This document shows, in pieces, positions 25,030 to 35,314 of a stretch of 64,000 bases of DNA (position 1 is its first letter; each line of letters begins with the position of its first letter). Below the pieces are notes generated by a model. That model saw only the letters and a list, made by a program, of their open reading frames with translations, had not been told where the DNA came from and searched no databases. Origin of the DNA: Kordia algicida OT-1 (GTDB lineage: Bacteria > Bacteroidota > Bacteroidia > Flavobacteriales > Flavobacteriaceae); assembly GCF_000154725.1 (NCBI RefSeq), contig NZ_DS544873.1:3175397-3239396 (forward strand), given 5' to 3'. The position numbers and the translations under genes were made by a program.

Positions 25030-26394
25030 TCACATATTCGCAGGATCATATCCAAAATACGGGACTTCTTCTTCATGGAAAGCAATGCCATATTCTTTTA
25101 GTTCCTTTAAAATTGGTGTGTACACTTCTTTGGTAATTGGCAACTGAACTCCTGGCGTTGTAATTTCTCCATTCAAAATCTTTAAAGCAGCAATCGCAAC
25201 AGGCAAGCCAACCGTTTTTGCCATGGCAGTATACGTTTGATCTTCACCCAAAATTACCATTTTAGACTCTATTTGATGTTTTTCGCCATCTTTTTCATAG
25301 CCAAATTTATGATACATAACAATCATATCTTTATCTTCTGGCGCAAGCGACCAACTATCCATCAATATCTTTTGAAGAATTTGTGCAGGAGTTGCATTCG
25401 CTAATTCTACCTTTTTATTCGGATTGAAAAGATCAAGTTCCAATAACTTTTCCCAAAGCGTATCATCTTGATCGATCTTTAAATTGTGGCGCATTTTCAG
25501 TTCTACAGAATCTGTTGGACTATACGGCAAAAACGAATTCACAAAATCACGATAACTCATTTCGGCAGAGTTTTCAATGGTGTAACTATCGTCTGTCATT
25601 CCCAAAATGACAAACATTTGCCAAGCTCTTGAGAAACCGACTCTACGAATCGTTCCGCGATATAAAGTTAAAATATCATCTAGTCCATAAACGCTTCTGT
25701 ACTTTAAAGAATCACGGTTGGCATATGCTTCAAACTTTCCGTAACCTTCTACATTCAAAAATTCAGTTCTACGGAACAATCGGTTGTATGGAATATATTT
25801 ATACGTTCCTTCCTGAATAAACTTCGCTGCGCCACCTTGTCCGGCAAGCACTACATTTCTTGGGTTCCACGTAAATTTATAGTTCCACAAATTGGTATCA
25901 CTTTCTGGAGCGACCAATCCGCCCGTAAACGATTCAAACAAAATCATTTTTCCATCATTATCACGAATACGATCTATTACTTCCATAGCACTCATATGAT
26001 CGATTCCTGGATCAACACCAATTTCGTTCATAAACACCAACCCTTTTTCCTTCACGGCTTCGTCTAACGCTTGCATTTCTTTGCTAATGTAAGATGCGGT
26101 GACCATATTTTTACCAAAATGAACGCAATCTTTCGCCACTTCAATATGAAAACGTGCAGGCAACATCGAAATGACAATAGCAGCTTTTTCTACAGCTCCT
26201 TTTCTATTTTCTTCATTAAAAACATCCAAAAAAATTGCAGAAGCATTTGGATGATTTCCAACGAGTTTTTGAGCATTTTCAATGTTGATATCGCCAACAG
26301 TGATATGTAAATTTTCAGCAGTGCTTTTATCTAAAAAGTATTTTATAAGGTAAGAAGCAGATTTTCCTGCACCAATAATTAAAATGTTTCGCAT
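25030..26394 (-). CDS. Saccharopine dehydrogenase-family protein
   Basis: The 454-residue protein has an N-terminal Rossmann domain (ILIIGAGKSASYLIKYFL, then TVGDINIENA), the conserved MNEIGVDPGIDHMSAMEVI block and the C-terminal saccharopine reductase-like domain (FTGGLVAPESDTNLWNYKF). This is the LYS9-like arrangement, in which glutamate and aminoadipate semialdehyde are condensed to saccharopine or the reverse. In bacteria such proteins may work in lysine catabolism. A partner lysine-ketoglutarate reductase is not present here. A TATATTTG promoter box lies upstream. Confidence 0.87.
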   Translation of the reverse strand: MRNILIIGAGKSASYLIKYFLDKSTAENLHITVGDINIENAQKLVGNHPNASAIFLDVFNEENRKGAVEKAAIVISMLPARFHIEVAKDCVHFGKNMVTASYISKEMQALDEAVKEKGLVFMNEIGVDPGIDHMSAMEVIDRIRDNDGKMILFESFTGGLVAPESDTNLWNYKFTWNPRNVVLAGQGGAAKFIQEGTYKYIPYNRLFRRTEFLNVEGYGKFEAYANRDSLKYRSVYGLDDILTLYRGTIRRVGFSRAWQMFVILGMTDDSYTIENSAEMSYRDFVNSFLPYSPTDSVELKMRHNLKIDQDDTLWEKLLELDLFNPNKKVELANATPAQILQKILMDSWSLAPEDKDMIVMYHKFGYEKDGEKHQIESKMVILGEDQTYTAMAKTVGLPVAIAALKILNGEITTPGVQLPITKEVYTPILKELKEYGIAFHEEEVPYFGYDPANM

Positions 26395-26426
26395 AGTGGG
26401 TTTTGTTGCGTAATTTTGTAAAAAGA

Positions 26427-26434
26427 CAAATATA
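26427..26434 (-). promoter_or_regulatory. -7 promoter box for the saccharopine dehydrogenase-like gene
   Basis: TATATTTG on the minus strand matches TAnnTTTG, 32 bases before the start. A divergent promoter for the DUF423 gene must lie in the same 90-base gap. Confidence 0.5.
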
Positions 26435-26484
26435 ACACGAATGTAGCAAATTGTTACATTTATAAAAATAACTTCACGATTTTT

Positions 26485-26883
26485 ATGAGAAAAAAAATTT
26501 TAATCACAGGAGCAATTTTAGGTTGTTTGGCAGTAATTCTTGGTGCTTTTGGCGCGCATGCACTCAAAAAAATATTGACCGTTGACCAACTTTCTTCTTT
26601 CGAAACAGGCGTTCGTTATCACATGTATCATGCGTTATTGCTATTATTTATTGGTACAACAGCTTTTATTTCGCCCAAAATGCAAAAGCTCGTTTATGTT
26701 TTTATGCTTTGGGGAATTCTGTTGTTTTCGGGTTCTATATATCTTTTAGCAACAAATGATATGACAGCATTCAATTTTAAAGTAATTGGCTTCATTACAC
26801 CTATTGGAGGAACATTATTAATCATTGGATGGATCATTCTTATTGTAAATTTTTTTAAGCTTAAAACGGATAAAATCAGTTAA
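26485..26883 (+). CDS. DUF423 family membrane protein
   Basis: A 132-residue protein of four transmembrane helices. It has the family start (LGCLAVILGAFGAHALKK), then VRYHMYHALLLLFIG, and FSGSIYLLA and ITPIGGTLLIIGW later. The function is unknown across bacteria. Its length is normal. It lies immediately before pckA in the same direction with a 68-base gap, but pckA has its own promoter box. Confidence 0.92.
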   Translation: MRKKILITGAILGCLAVILGAFGAHALKKILTVDQLSSFETGVRYHMYHALLLLFIGTTAFISPKMQKLVYVFMLWGILLFSGSIYLLATNDMTAFNFKVIGFITPIGGTLLIIGWIILIVNFFKLKTDKIS

Positions 26884-26909
26884 AAATCTATTATCTATAA
26901 AAATATTTA

Positions 26910-26917
26910 TACTTTTG
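26910..26917 (+). promoter_or_regulatory. -7 promoter box for pckA
   Basis: TACTTTTG matches TAnnTTTG and ends 34 bases before the start codon. Confidence 0.5.
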
Positions 26918-26951
26918 CGCTTTACAAAAAACACAACAAGAGTTAAAAGTT

Positions 26952-28550
26952 ATGACGAATAACACCTTCTCAACGAAAACGATTTCGTTAAATAAATACG
27001 GAATCAAAGATGCGAAAGCACATTATCAACTTTCCTCAGACCAACTACATGAAGAAACTATAAACAAAGGGCAAGGAATTGAGACTTCTTTTGGAGCAAT
27101 TTCTGTAAATACAGGAGAGTTCACAGGAAGATCACCTAAAGACCGTTTTATAGTAAAAGACAGCATTACAGAAGATAAAGTTTGGTGGGGAGACATCAAT
27201 ATTCCTTTTGAACCTGCTGCTTTCGATAAGTTGTATGATAAAGTTGTAGATTACTTGTCAGAAAAAGAAGTGTATGTGCGCGATGCATATGCTTGTGCTG
27301 ATGAAAATTACAAACTGAATATTCGTGTCGTAAACGAATATCCTTGGAGCAATATGTTTGCATATAACATGTTTTTGCGCCCAACAGAAGCAGAACTAGA
27401 AAATTTTGAAGAAGAATGGCTTATCGTAAATGCGCCAGGATTTATGGCAGATCCAGCAGTTGATGGAACACGCCAACATAACTTTGCTATTTTAAACTTT
27501 GAAAAGAAAATTGCGTTAATTGGTGGAACTGGTTATACTGGAGAAATCAAAAAAGGAATTTTCTCTGCATTGAACTTTATTTTGCCTGTATTTAAAAACA
27601 CCTTACCAATGCACTGTAGTGCAAATGTTGGAAAAGCTGGTGATACGGCGATTTTCTTCGGATTATCAGGAACGGGAAAAACAACTTTATCTGCTGATCC
27701 TGAACGCAAGTTAATTGGTGATGATGAACATGGCTGGACTAATGAAAATACAGTTTTTAACTTTGAAGGCGGTTGCTATGCTAAAGCGATTGATTTAAGC
27801 GAAGAAAAAGAACCAGAAATTTATCATGCAATTAAAAAAGGTGCAATTCTTGAAAATGTTGTGCTAGACGAAAATAAAAATGTAGATTTTACAGATACTT
27901 CTATCACGCAAAATACACGTGTGAGTTATCCTATTTATCATATTGAAAACATTCAAGTACCATCTATTGGAAGAAATCCTAAAAATATTTTCTTCTTAAC
28001 AGCAGATGCATTTGGTGTGTTACCTCCAATTTCAAAATTGACTCCAGGACAAGCAGCATATCACTTTATTTCTGGTTACACTGCGAAAGTTGCAGGAACA
28101 GAAGCAGGAATTAACGAACCTGTACCAAGTTTTTCAGCGTGCTTTGGAGCGCCTTTCATGCCATTACACCCAACAAAATATGCAGAAATGCTGAGCAAAA
28201 AAATGCAAGAAGCTGGCGTAAATGTTTGGTTGGTAAACACAGGATGGACTGGCGGACCTTATGGAACAGGAAGTCGTATGAAACTGAAATACACGCGTGC
28301 AATGATTAGCGCAGCGCTAGAAGGTAAATTAAACGATGTAGACTATCAAACACATCCAATTTTCGGATTGGCAATGCCAACAGATTGTCCAAATGTGCCA
28401 AACGAAGTATTAAACCCTATTGATACTTGGGAAGATACAGCTGCGTATAACGCAAAAGCTACTGAATTATCAAACTCATTTAAACAAAACTTCGCACAGT
28501 TTGAAGACTACGCAAACGAAGAAATTATGGCTGGTGGCCCAATAAGCTAA
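26952..28550 (+). CDS. pckA: Phosphoenolpyruvate carboxykinase (ATP)
   Basis: The 532-residue enzyme has GEFTGRSPKDRFIV near the N-terminus, the P-loop GLSGTGKTTLSADPERKLIG near residue 238, the following DDEHGW metal/nucleotide block, and NVWLVNTGWTGGPYGTGSR. It converts oxaloacetate to phosphoenolpyruvate, the entry step of gluconeogenesis, using ATP rather than GTP. Full family length. It is followed by a strong bidirectional terminator shared with the convergent hemD gene. Confidence 0.97.
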   Translation: MTNNTFSTKTISLNKYGIKDAKAHYQLSSDQLHEETINKGQGIETSFGAISVNTGEFTGRSPKDRFIVKDSITEDKVWWGDINIPFEPAAFDKLYDKVVDYLSEKEVYVRDAYACADENYKLNIRVVNEYPWSNMFAYNMFLRPTEAELENFEEEWLIVNAPGFMADPAVDGTRQHNFAILNFEKKIALIGGTGYTGEIKKGIFSALNFILPVFKNTLPMHCSANVGKAGDTAIFFGLSGTGKTTLSADPERKLIGDDEHGWTNENTVFNFEGGCYAKAIDLSEEKEPEIYHAIKKGAILENVVLDENKNVDFTDTSITQNTRVSYPIYHIENIQVPSIGRNPKNIFFLTADAFGVLPPISKLTPGQAAYHFISGYTAKVAGTEAGINEPVPSFSACFGAPFMPLHPTKYAEMLSKKMQEAGVNVWLVNTGWTGGPYGTGSRMKLKYTRAMISAALEGKLNDVDYQTHPIFGLAMPTDCPNVPNEVLNPIDTWEDTAAYNAKATELSNSFKQNFAQFEDYANEEIMAGGPIS

Positions 28551-28583
28551 CAGTTTTAAAATACCATAACCAACCCAAAAACG

Positions 28584-28619
28584 AAAAAAGCGTGTATCAA
28601 TTAAGATGCACGCTTTTTT
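28584..28619. terminator. Bidirectional terminator between pckA and hemD
   Basis: AAAAAAGCGTG and CACGCTTTTTT form a stem extended through ATC/GAT around an AATTAA loop, with T runs on both strands. It lies between two convergent stop codons. Confidence 0.85.
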
Positions 28620-28639
28620 AATTTATTATGAAAAAGTAA

Positions 28640-29386
28640 TTATTTTTTATTCACTTCATCAATGTATTTTGCCAATGCCATTGTCATGGAAGGTGTTTCT
28701 GGTGTTGGCGCTTTAATATCAACTCTCAATCCTGCTTCTGTTGTTGCTTTTACGGTGGTATTTCCAAAAACGGCAATACGTGTATCATTTTGCTCGAAGT
28801 CAGGGAAATTAGCTAATAAAGACTTTATTCCTGATGGACTAAAGAACACTAAAATGTCATAATACACATCACGTAGGTCAGACAAGTCACTTACAACAGT
28901 TTTGTAAAACACACCGCGTTCCCACGTAATATTCAACGAATTTAAAGTATCTGGAACTGCTGGTTTTAAAGCATCTGATGAAGGTAATAAAAATACTTCA
29001 TCCTTATACTTTTTAATAAGCGGTGATAATTCTTGAAACGTACGTTTTCCAACATAAATTTTACGTTTTCTATATACTACATACTTCTGTAAATAGTAAG
29101 CAACTGCTTCCGATTGGCAGAAATACTTCATAGTATCAGGAACTTTAAAGCGCATTTCTTCTGCGACTCTAAAAAAATGATCGACAGCATTTCTACTTGT
29201 CAAAATAATTGCCGTAAACTTCGATAAGTCTACCTTCTGATGTCTAACGTCTCTTGCACTTACACCTTCAACATGTATGAACGGCCTGAAATCGATTTTC
29301 ACCTTTTGCTTATCGATAAGCCTAGAATAAGGAGAATTCTCAATTTTTGGTTCCGGTTGAGAAACTAAAATAGTTTTTACTTTCAT
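28640..29386 (-). CDS. hemD: Uroporphyrinogen-III synthase
   Basis: The 248-residue two-lobed protein carries the weakly conserved motifs of this family: TAIILTSRNAVDHFF, LLPSSDALKPAVPD, DILVFFSPSGIKSLL, RIAVFGNTTVKAT and the C-terminal PTPETPSMTMALAKY. It closes hydroxymethylbilane to uroporphyrinogen III in heme synthesis. The DUF4271 gene just upstream in the same direction is a constant partner of hemD in flavobacteria, which raises confidence. Confidence 0.88.
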   Translation of the reverse strand: MKVKTILVSQPEPKIENSPYSRLIDKQKVKIDFRPFIHVEGVSARDVRHQKVDLSKFTAIILTSRNAVDHFFRVAEEMRFKVPDTMKYFCQSEAVAYYLQKYVVYRKRKIYVGKRTFQELSPLIKKYKDEVFLLPSSDALKPAVPDTLNSLNITWERGVFYKTVVSDLSDLRDVYYDILVFFSPSGIKSLLANFPDFEQNDTRIAVFGNTTVKATTEAGLRVDIKAPTPETPSMTMALAKYIDEVNKK

Positions 29387-29412
29387 AAACCTATTATATT
29401 TTAAATGTCACG

Positions 29413-30072
29413 TTATTTAATTAAAAACTTGTATATAACTAAATAGGGGGCGATTTCAAGTGCGCAAAGATACAAAATAAAATAAAACAACTTGCTGATT
29501 ATCAATTTTTGATAATTCTTTAGTAGAAGAAATAATACGATGAGATTATAAGACAGAAATGTAAAAAATATTGAGAAAAATACAATCTTATTCTCATAAT
29601 CGTAGTATACAAGCACTAAGTTGATGGGAATCAGCAATAAACCAAATAGATTTCTAGCGTTAATTTTATGGAAATTGTACGTATTTATATACGATTCAAT
29701 ATCTAAAATAACCGCAATTATTTTTTCAATAATGTACTTTATGAGGATAAAAAACACCATAAATGAGATGATTTTCACAAAAAGAAGTGGCGTAGAAACC
29801 AATTGTGGATGAAAAAAAGTGAGTGCAACGTATGCAAAAATGGAAAAAGAAATTAACTGTACAACAAAAAGTAGCGTTGTAAATCCGTTGATAATAGCTT
29901 CCTGTTTCGATTCTGTTAGATTTTGATATTTATTTGAGAACAAAAACACCAAGAATAAACCAAACTTTTTTCGAAACACAAAACGCGTGACAACAAGTAA
30001 ACACAACGTTACCAAGAACAATAGCGTAAGCCAATCTTTAGAAATTACGGTTCTTTCAACGGTTTGAAACAT
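29413..30072 (-). CDS. DUF4271 family membrane protein
   Basis: The 219-residue protein has about six transmembrane segments (for example TLLFLVTLCLLVVTRFVF and LLFVKIISFMVFFILI) and the block INARNLFGLLLIPINLVLVY, characteristic of DUF4271. It lies 26 bases upstream of hemD and is surely co-transcribed with it. The function is unknown; linkage to heme synthesis suggests a membrane role there, which is only guilt by association. Confidence 0.85.
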   Translation of the reverse strand: MFQTVERTVISKDWLTLLFLVTLCLLVVTRFVFRKKFGLFLVFLFSNKYQNLTESKQEAIINGFTTLLFVVQLISFSIFAYVALTFFHPQLVSTPLLFVKIISFMVFFILIKYIIEKIIAVILDIESYINTYNFHKINARNLFGLLLIPINLVLVYYDYENKIVFFSIFFTFLSYNLIVLFLLLKNYQKLIISKLFYFILYLCALEIAPYLVIYKFLIK

Positions 30073-30156
30073 GCGGTAAAATTAGCAAGTATGTTAAATA
30101 ATACATAAAAATATCGCACAAAATAACATAGTCATTCACAAAACCCATAATTTGTT

Positions 30157-30164
30157 TACTTTTG
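30157..30164 (+). promoter_or_regulatory. -7 promoter box for the mannosyltransferase gene
   Basis: TACTTTTG matches TAnnTTTG, 18 bases before the ATG at 30183. Confidence 0.5.
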
Positions 30165-30182
30165 TTCGGATAATTTTAGAAA

Positions 30183-30905
30183 ATGTCAGACGCAATTGTT
30201 GTCATACCAACGTATAACGAAATTGAAAATATAGAAGCAATTATTGATGCAGTTTTTGCACAAGAAAAAGCGTTTCATATTTTGGTTGTAGATGACAATT
30301 CTCCTGATGGAACGCACAAAAAAGTAATAGCACTTCAAGACAAATATCCTGATAAACTATTTCTAGAAGTCCGAAAAGCCAAAACAGGACTGGGAACTGC
30401 TTATATACACGGTTTTCGTTGGGCGCTGGCACGTGATTACGAATATATCTTTGAAATGGATGCCGATTTTTCACACAATCCTAAAGATTTGGTTCGCTTG
30501 CTTGCCGCTTGTGAAAATGAAAATGCCGATGTTGCCATTGGTTCGCGCTATGTAAAAGGTGTCAATGTGGTAAACTGGCCAATGAATCGTGTGTTAATGT
30601 CTTATTTCGCATCAAAATATGTGCGCTTTATCACAGGAATTCCAATTCATGATACTACAGCAGGATTTATCTGTTATCGCAGAAAAGTGCTTGAAACTAT
30701 TGGCTTGGATAACATCCGATTTGTCGGTTATGCATTTCAGATAGAACTCAAGTTCAAAGCATGGAAATTAGGTTTCAACATTAAAGAAGTTTCCGTTATT
30801 TTTACTGATAGAACCAAAGGGAAATCTAAAATGGATAGTTCCATATTTTCAGAAGCTGTTTTCGGAATTATCAAAATGAAAGTCAGAAGTATGTTTACTC
30901 GATAA
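30183..30905 (+). CDS. Polyprenol-phosphate mannosyltransferase (DPM1-like, GT2)
   Basis: The 240-residue GT2-fold protein has VVIPTYNEIENI, the nucleotide-binding VVDDNSPDGT, the catalytic EMDADFSHNP and IGSRYVKGVNVVNWP. This is the soluble DPM1 type without C-terminal transmembrane helices. It transfers mannose (or a similar sugar) from GDP-mannose to polyprenyl phosphate for use in surface glycosylation. It is followed after 102 bases by dihydroorotase in the same direction. Confidence 0.9.
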   Translation: MSDAIVVIPTYNEIENIEAIIDAVFAQEKAFHILVVDDNSPDGTHKKVIALQDKYPDKLFLEVRKAKTGLGTAYIHGFRWALARDYEYIFEMDADFSHNPKDLVRLLAACENENADVAIGSRYVKGVNVVNWPMNRVLMSYFASKYVRFITGIPIHDTTAGFICYRRKVLETIGLDNIRFVGYAFQIELKFKAWKLGFNIKEVSVIFTDRTKGKSKMDSSIFSEAVFGIIKMKVRSMFTR

Positions 30906-31007
30906 TCGAGTTTTAAATGCCAAGAGGTTTGCCTCTTTGTATGAATATGAATTTTTCTAAAATGTCTCTTGAACATGTTTCGAGATACTTGAATAAAACA
31001 CAACACA

Positions 31008-32342
31008 ATGCATAAAATACTACTAAAAAACGCACAAATAGTAAGTGAAACCGATATAAAAACGGCAGATATTTTAATTGAAGGAGAACGAATTGCTAAA
31101 ATAGGAAACAATTTATCTGACACTGCTGATAAGGTTATTGATGCAACAGGAAAACATGTTTTTCCTGGAATTATTGACGATCAAGTGCATTTTAGAGAAC
31201 CAGGATTGACGCACAAAGCAAACATTGCTACAGAATCGAGAGCTGCTATTGCGGGCGGAATTACGTCTTTTGTAGAAATGCCCAATACAAATCCGCAAAC
31301 AACAACTGTTGAGAAGCTTCAAGAGAAACTAGACATTGCGAAAGAAACTGCTTTTGCCAATTATTCGTTTATGTTTGGTGGAACAAATGATAATTTAGAC
31401 GAAATCTTAAAGGTAGATCCAACGCAAGTAGCAGGATTAAAACTATTTTTAGGTTCGTCTACAGGAAATATGCTAGTCGATGACGAAGCCGTTTTAGAAA
31501 AAATATTTTCAAGTACGGACATGGTAATTTCGGTGCATTGTGAAGATGAAGGAACCATCAGAAAAAATTTAGCCGAATACAAAGAAAAATTCGGAGACGA
31601 CATTCCAATCGAATATCATCCCATTATTAGAAGTGAAGAAGCATGTTATCTATCTTCTTCGCGTGCCATTGCGTTGGCGAAAAAAACAGGTGCACGTTTG
31701 CATGTTTTTCATCTTTCTACAGGAAAAGAAACGCATTTGTTTGACAACTCAATTCCGTTAGAAGAAAAGAAAATTACAGCAGAAGTTTGTGTGCATCATT
31801 TATGGTTTTCGGATGCTGATTATAAAGAAAAAGGAACACATATTAAGTGGAATCCTGCGGTAAAAACTGCGAGCGACAGAGATCAATTGTGGGAAGCGTT
31901 ATTGGATGATCGAATTGACGTTATTGCTACCGATCACGCACCACATACTTTAGAAGAAAAAAGCAATGTATACACCAAAGCACCTTCTGGCGGACCGTTG
32001 GTACAACACGCATTAAACGCGATGATTCAAGCGCATAAACAAGGGAAAATCTCGTTAGAAAAAATTGCACAGAAAATGTGTCACAATCCAGCGCGACTGT
32101 TTCAAGTAAAAGATAGAGGATTTATCAAAGAAGGTTTTTATGCCGATTTGGTGTTGGTGGATTTAGAAAAGTCATATGAAGTTTCTAAAGACAATGTATT
32201 GTACAAATGCGGTTGGTCGCCATTTGAAGGAACAACATTCGATTCTACCGTGACGCACACATTTATCAATGGAAATTTGGCATATGCTGAAGGAACATTT
32301 TCTGAAAAACGCCATGTAAAACAATTAGAATTTAACAGATGA
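31008..32342 (+). CDS. pyrC: Dihydroorotase
   Basis: The 444-residue amidohydrolase has metal ligands in DDQVHFREPG (near residue 58), the carboxylatable Lys region AGLKLFLGSSTGNM, His in ISVHCEDEG and VFHLST, and Asp in IATDHAPHT. It closes carbamoyl aspartate to dihydroorotate in pyrimidine synthesis. The sequence is of the long class I type, close to allantoinases, but the flavobacterial context is standard for dihydroorotase. Its stop overlaps the start of the next gene by four bases (ATGA), so the two are translationally coupled. Confidence 0.92.
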   Translation: MHKILLKNAQIVSETDIKTADILIEGERIAKIGNNLSDTADKVIDATGKHVFPGIIDDQVHFREPGLTHKANIATESRAAIAGGITSFVEMPNTNPQTTTVEKLQEKLDIAKETAFANYSFMFGGTNDNLDEILKVDPTQVAGLKLFLGSSTGNMLVDDEAVLEKIFSSTDMVISVHCEDEGTIRKNLAEYKEKFGDDIPIEYHPIIRSEEACYLSSSRAIALAKKTGARLHVFHLSTGKETHLFDNSIPLEEKKITAEVCVHHLWFSDADYKEKGTHIKWNPAVKTASDRDQLWEALLDDRIDVIATDHAPHTLEEKSNVYTKAPSGGPLVQHALNAMIQAHKQGKISLEKIAQKMCHNPARLFQVKDRGFIKEGFYADLVLVDLEKSYEVSKDNVLYKCGWSPFEGTTFDSTVTHTFINGNLAYAEGTFSEKRHVKQLEFNR

Positions 32343-32788
32343 AAAACTATATAATTTGCATATTATCCATACTTTTTGTCGTTGTTTCTTGTAAAGAAGA
32401 AGCAGTGCCAAAACCAGATAATTTATTATCGAAAGATAAAATGGCGGCAATTTTATACGATGTTACACTAATTAATGCGGTAAAAGGTGTCAATAAAAAG
32501 AAATTGGAAGAAAGTTTAATGCATTTAGATTCGTACATCTATCTAAAGCATGAAACAGATAGTTTACAGTTTGTATCAAGCAATAACTATTATGCAGCAA
32601 ATCCGACAGTTTACAACGAGATTTACAGAATTGTACAAGCAAAATTGACAGAAGAACGTGAATTGGTAGGAGAAGAATTAAAAGCAGAACAAAAACGCAG
32701 AGATTCTATCCAAGAAGCAAAAAAACTGGAACGAAAAAAGAACGATACGTTACCCAAGCCAAAATTTAATCAGGTAAAGAAAAAGTAA
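32339..32788 (+). CDS. DUF4296 family lipoprotein
   Basis: The 149-residue protein has a lipoprotein signal (ICILSILFVVVSC, lipidated Cys near residue 18). The DUF4296 region follows (LLSKDKMAAILYDVTLINAV, YLKHETDSLQFVSSNNYYA) with a charged coiled C-terminus. The function is unknown. It overlaps the dihydroorotase gene by four bases, an arrangement common in flavobacteria. It is probably anchored to the inner face of the outer membrane. Confidence 0.85.
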   Translation: MKNYIICILSILFVVVSCKEEAVPKPDNLLSKDKMAAILYDVTLINAVKGVNKKKLEESLMHLDSYIYLKHETDSLQFVSSNNYYAANPTVYNEIYRIVQAKLTEERELVGEELKAEQKRRDSIQEAKKLERKKNDTLPKPKFNQVKKK

Positions 32789-32799
32789 GAGGCAAAGAA

Positions 32800-33807
32800 T
32801 TAATCTTCTTTGTATCGCTTTGCAACACGCGCAATACTTTCTTCAACGAGAATAAAAGTAAAGTTGAGCGCTTTTTGAATTTTGCTACTGTCATAAAAGG
32901 ATTGCGACTGAATTGATTTAGCTGTTTGTTTTGTCAATTTCCGACGTTTTCCCGTGAAGAACTGTCGCCACCAATCCACTCGCCAAGCAATTCCTACTAA
33001 AAATGAACTTGCTTCTTTTTGCGGTACTTTTACGTTTAATGCTTTTGCGGTTGTTTGAGTAAATTTTTTCAGTGACCAATTTTCAGCAACCAATACAAAA
33101 CGTTCATTTTTAATATCGCTATGCATCAATTGAATCATCACAGAAACAACGTCTTTTACATCTACAAAACTCAAAATTCCGCTCGTATAATATTTTAGTC
33201 CTTTAGCAACTGTTCGAATTAGCGAACCACTTCCCGATCGCCAAAAACCAGCGCCTAAAATAATAGCAGGATTTACAATTACAATATCCAAACCTTCTTG
33301 CGAACCGCGCCAAACTTCCATTTCGGAGCCATATTTGGAAATTGCGTACACATTATTATCTGCTTCAGGATTCCAATGTGTTTCTTCGGTTATAGGAATC
33401 GTAGGATCTTCGTTTTCACCAACTGCGGCAACTGAACTCACGAAACAGAGTTTTTTCACGCCGTACGAAATGCACAAATTCACGATATTGGCAGTTCCTT
33501 CAATATTAATCTTTCGCAATGCATCAAAATCTTTCGGATCAAAAGAAATCAGCGCAGCTACATGATATACATGTGTTACTTCAGAAAATACAGCTTCTAG
33601 CGAAGGAATATCAGTCACATCAGCTTTATGCCAATCAATTTTCTCAAAAAATGGTGCTACCTCATCAAAATAATATGAAAACACTTTTTTTACAGCTTCC
33701 AACTTGTCAATGGTTCTGTAAATTGCTTTAATTTTTGTTTCTGTCTTTGCCAAATACGCCAATAAATGCGCACCAACCAATCCAGTTCCACCTGTAACTA
33801 ATATCAT
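32800..33807 (-). CDS. NAD-dependent epimerase/dehydratase family protein
   Basis: The 335-residue protein is an extended short-chain dehydrogenase: NAD motif [15 protein letters not shown] at the start, [19 protein letters not shown], and the catalytic YAISKYGSE (Tyr-x3-Lys). The sequence resembles the dihydroflavonol reductase/3-beta-hydroxysteroid dehydrogenase-like group rather than sugar epimerases. The substrate is unknown. It converges with the DUF4296 gene with 11 bases between the stops and no clear terminator. Confidence 0.85.
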   Translation of the reverse strand: MILVTGGTGLVGAHLLAYLAKTETKIKAIYRTIDKLEAVKKVFSYYFDEVAPFFEKIDWHKADVTDIPSLEAVFSEVTHVYHVAALISFDPKDFDALRKINIEGTANIVNLCISYGVKKLCFVSSVAAVGENEDPTIPITEETHWNPEADNNVYAISKYGSEMEVWRGSQEGLDIVIVNPAIILGAGFWRSGSGSLIRTVAKGLKYYTSGILSFVDVKDVVSVMIQLMHSDIKNERFVLVAENWSLKKFTQTTAKALNVKVPQKEASSFLVGIAWRVDWWRQFFTGKRRKLTKQTAKSIQSQSFYDSSKIQKALNFTFILVEESIARVAKRYKED

Positions 33808-33841
33808 GCTACTAAAATAAACTTTTTTCTTTTCACTTTTA

Positions 33842-33849
33842 TATCTTTG
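33842..33849 (+). promoter_or_regulatory. -7 promoter box for tyrS
   Basis: TATCTTTG, an exact TAnnTTTG, lies 24 bases before the ATG at 33874. It overlaps an in-frame TTG at 33847, which rules that codon out as start. Confidence 0.6.
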
Positions 33850-33873
33850 CGAAGCTTTAAAAAGATTATACAG

Positions 33874-35178
33874 ATGAACAGCAATTTAGTAGAAGAATTA
33901 CGTTGGAGAGGAATGATACACGATATCATGCCAGGAACTGAAGAACAATTAAACAAAGAAATGACGACTGCGTATATCGGATTTGATCCAACATCCGACT
34001 CTTTACACATAGGAAGTTTGGTTCCTATTATTTTGCTAATGCATTTGCATAAAGCTGGTCACAAGCCAATTGCATTGGTTGGTGGCGCTACAGGAATGAT
34101 TGGCGATCCATCGGGAAAATCAGATGAACGTAATTTACTGACAGAAGATATTTTGAATCATAATGTAGCTGGAATAAAACGTGTATTATCGCGCTTTTTA
34201 GATTTTGGCGGAAGTGAAGCAAATGCACCAATTTTAGTAAATAATTACGATTGGATGAAAGATTTTTCTTTTATCGATTTTGCTCGTGATGTTGGAAAAC
34301 GAATTACGGTAAACTACATGATGGCAAAAGATTCTGTAAAGAAACGCTTGAGCGATGAAGGAAACGGAATGTCGTTTACAGAGTTTACATACCAATTAAT
34401 TCAAGGTTACGATTTTTACCATTTACACAAAGCACACAACTGTTTGTTACAAATGGGCGGATCAGATCAATGGGGAAATATTACTACCGGAACTGAACTT
34501 GTTCGTAGAATGAATACGGAAGAAGCTGCAAAAGCTTATGCAATGACATGTCCGTTAATTACAAAAGCAGATGGTTCTAAATTTGGCAAAACGGCTGGTG
34601 GAAATGTTTGGCTGGATGCTGATAAAACTTCGGTATACAAATTTTACCAATTTTGGCTGAATACGTCTGATGCTGATGCGGAAAAATACATCAAGATTTT
34701 TACGTTTTTAGACAAAGAAACTATTGATGCATTGATCGCAGAACATAAAGAAGCGCCACACACTCGTGCGTTGCAGAAGCGATTGGCGGAAGAAGTAACG
34801 ACATTGGTACACAGCAAAGAAGATTTAGAAAATGCGCAGAAAGCAACGCAAATTCTTTTTGGGAAATCTACTTCGGAAGATTTAAAACAACTCGACGAAC
34901 AAACGTTTATGGATGTTTTTGATGGTGTTCCGCAAGCAGAAATTGAGCGTGCAGATATTGAAGAAGGTTTGGATATGATTGCGGCATTGGCTGCCAAAAC
35001 AAACTTTTTAGCTTCCAATGGAGAAGCGCGCAGAGCACTAAAAGAAAACTCCGTAGCTGTAAATAAAACGAAGGTAAAAGAAGATTATAAAATTACAACA
35101 TCCGATTTAATCAATGATAAGTTTGTAACCATTCAGCGTGGAAGAAAGAAGAATTTCTTGTTGATAGTTAAAGGATAG
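33874..35178 (+). CDS. tyrS: Tyrosine--tRNA ligase
   Basis: A class I synthetase with the HIGH-type motif in [13 protein letters not shown], the tyrosine-binding block [16 protein letters not shown] and the KMSKS-like loop [15 protein letters not shown]-terminal S4 RNA-binding domain ends [10 protein letters not shown]. From the ATG at 33874 the protein has about 434 residues, normal for bacterial TyrRS. The start is set by the promoter box just upstream. It has its own transcription unit. Confidence 0.97.
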   Translation: MNSNLVEELRWRGMIHDIMPGTEEQLNKEMTTAYIGFDPTSDSLHIGSLVPIILLMHLHKAGHKPIALVGGATGMIGDPSGKSDERNLLTEDILNHNVAGIKRVLSRFLDFGGSEANAPILVNNYDWMKDFSFIDFARDVGKRITVNYMMAKDSVKKRLSDEGNGMSFTEFTYQLIQGYDFYHLHKAHNCLLQMGGSDQWGNITTGTELVRRMNTEEAAKAYAMTCPLITKADGSKFGKTAGGNVWLDADKTSVYKFYQFWLNTSDADAEKYIKIFTFLDKETIDALIAEHKEAPHTRALQKRLAEEVTTLVHSKEDLENAQKATQILFGKSTSEDLKQLDEQTFMDVFDGVPQAEIERADIEEGLDMIAALAAKTNFLASNGEARRALKENSVAVNKTKVKEDYKITTSDLINDKFVTIQRGRKKNFLLIVKG

Positions 35179-35314
35179 CGTAATTTAGAAATATAATTAC
35201 TGTATAAGACAGATTGCTTTGTCATTCTTCCTCGCGGATGACGTTTCAGATTAAGCATTTTTACGAAGTTAATTTTTAAATCAACGCATTTTCAAATTAT
35301 CAAATTTAAAAAAC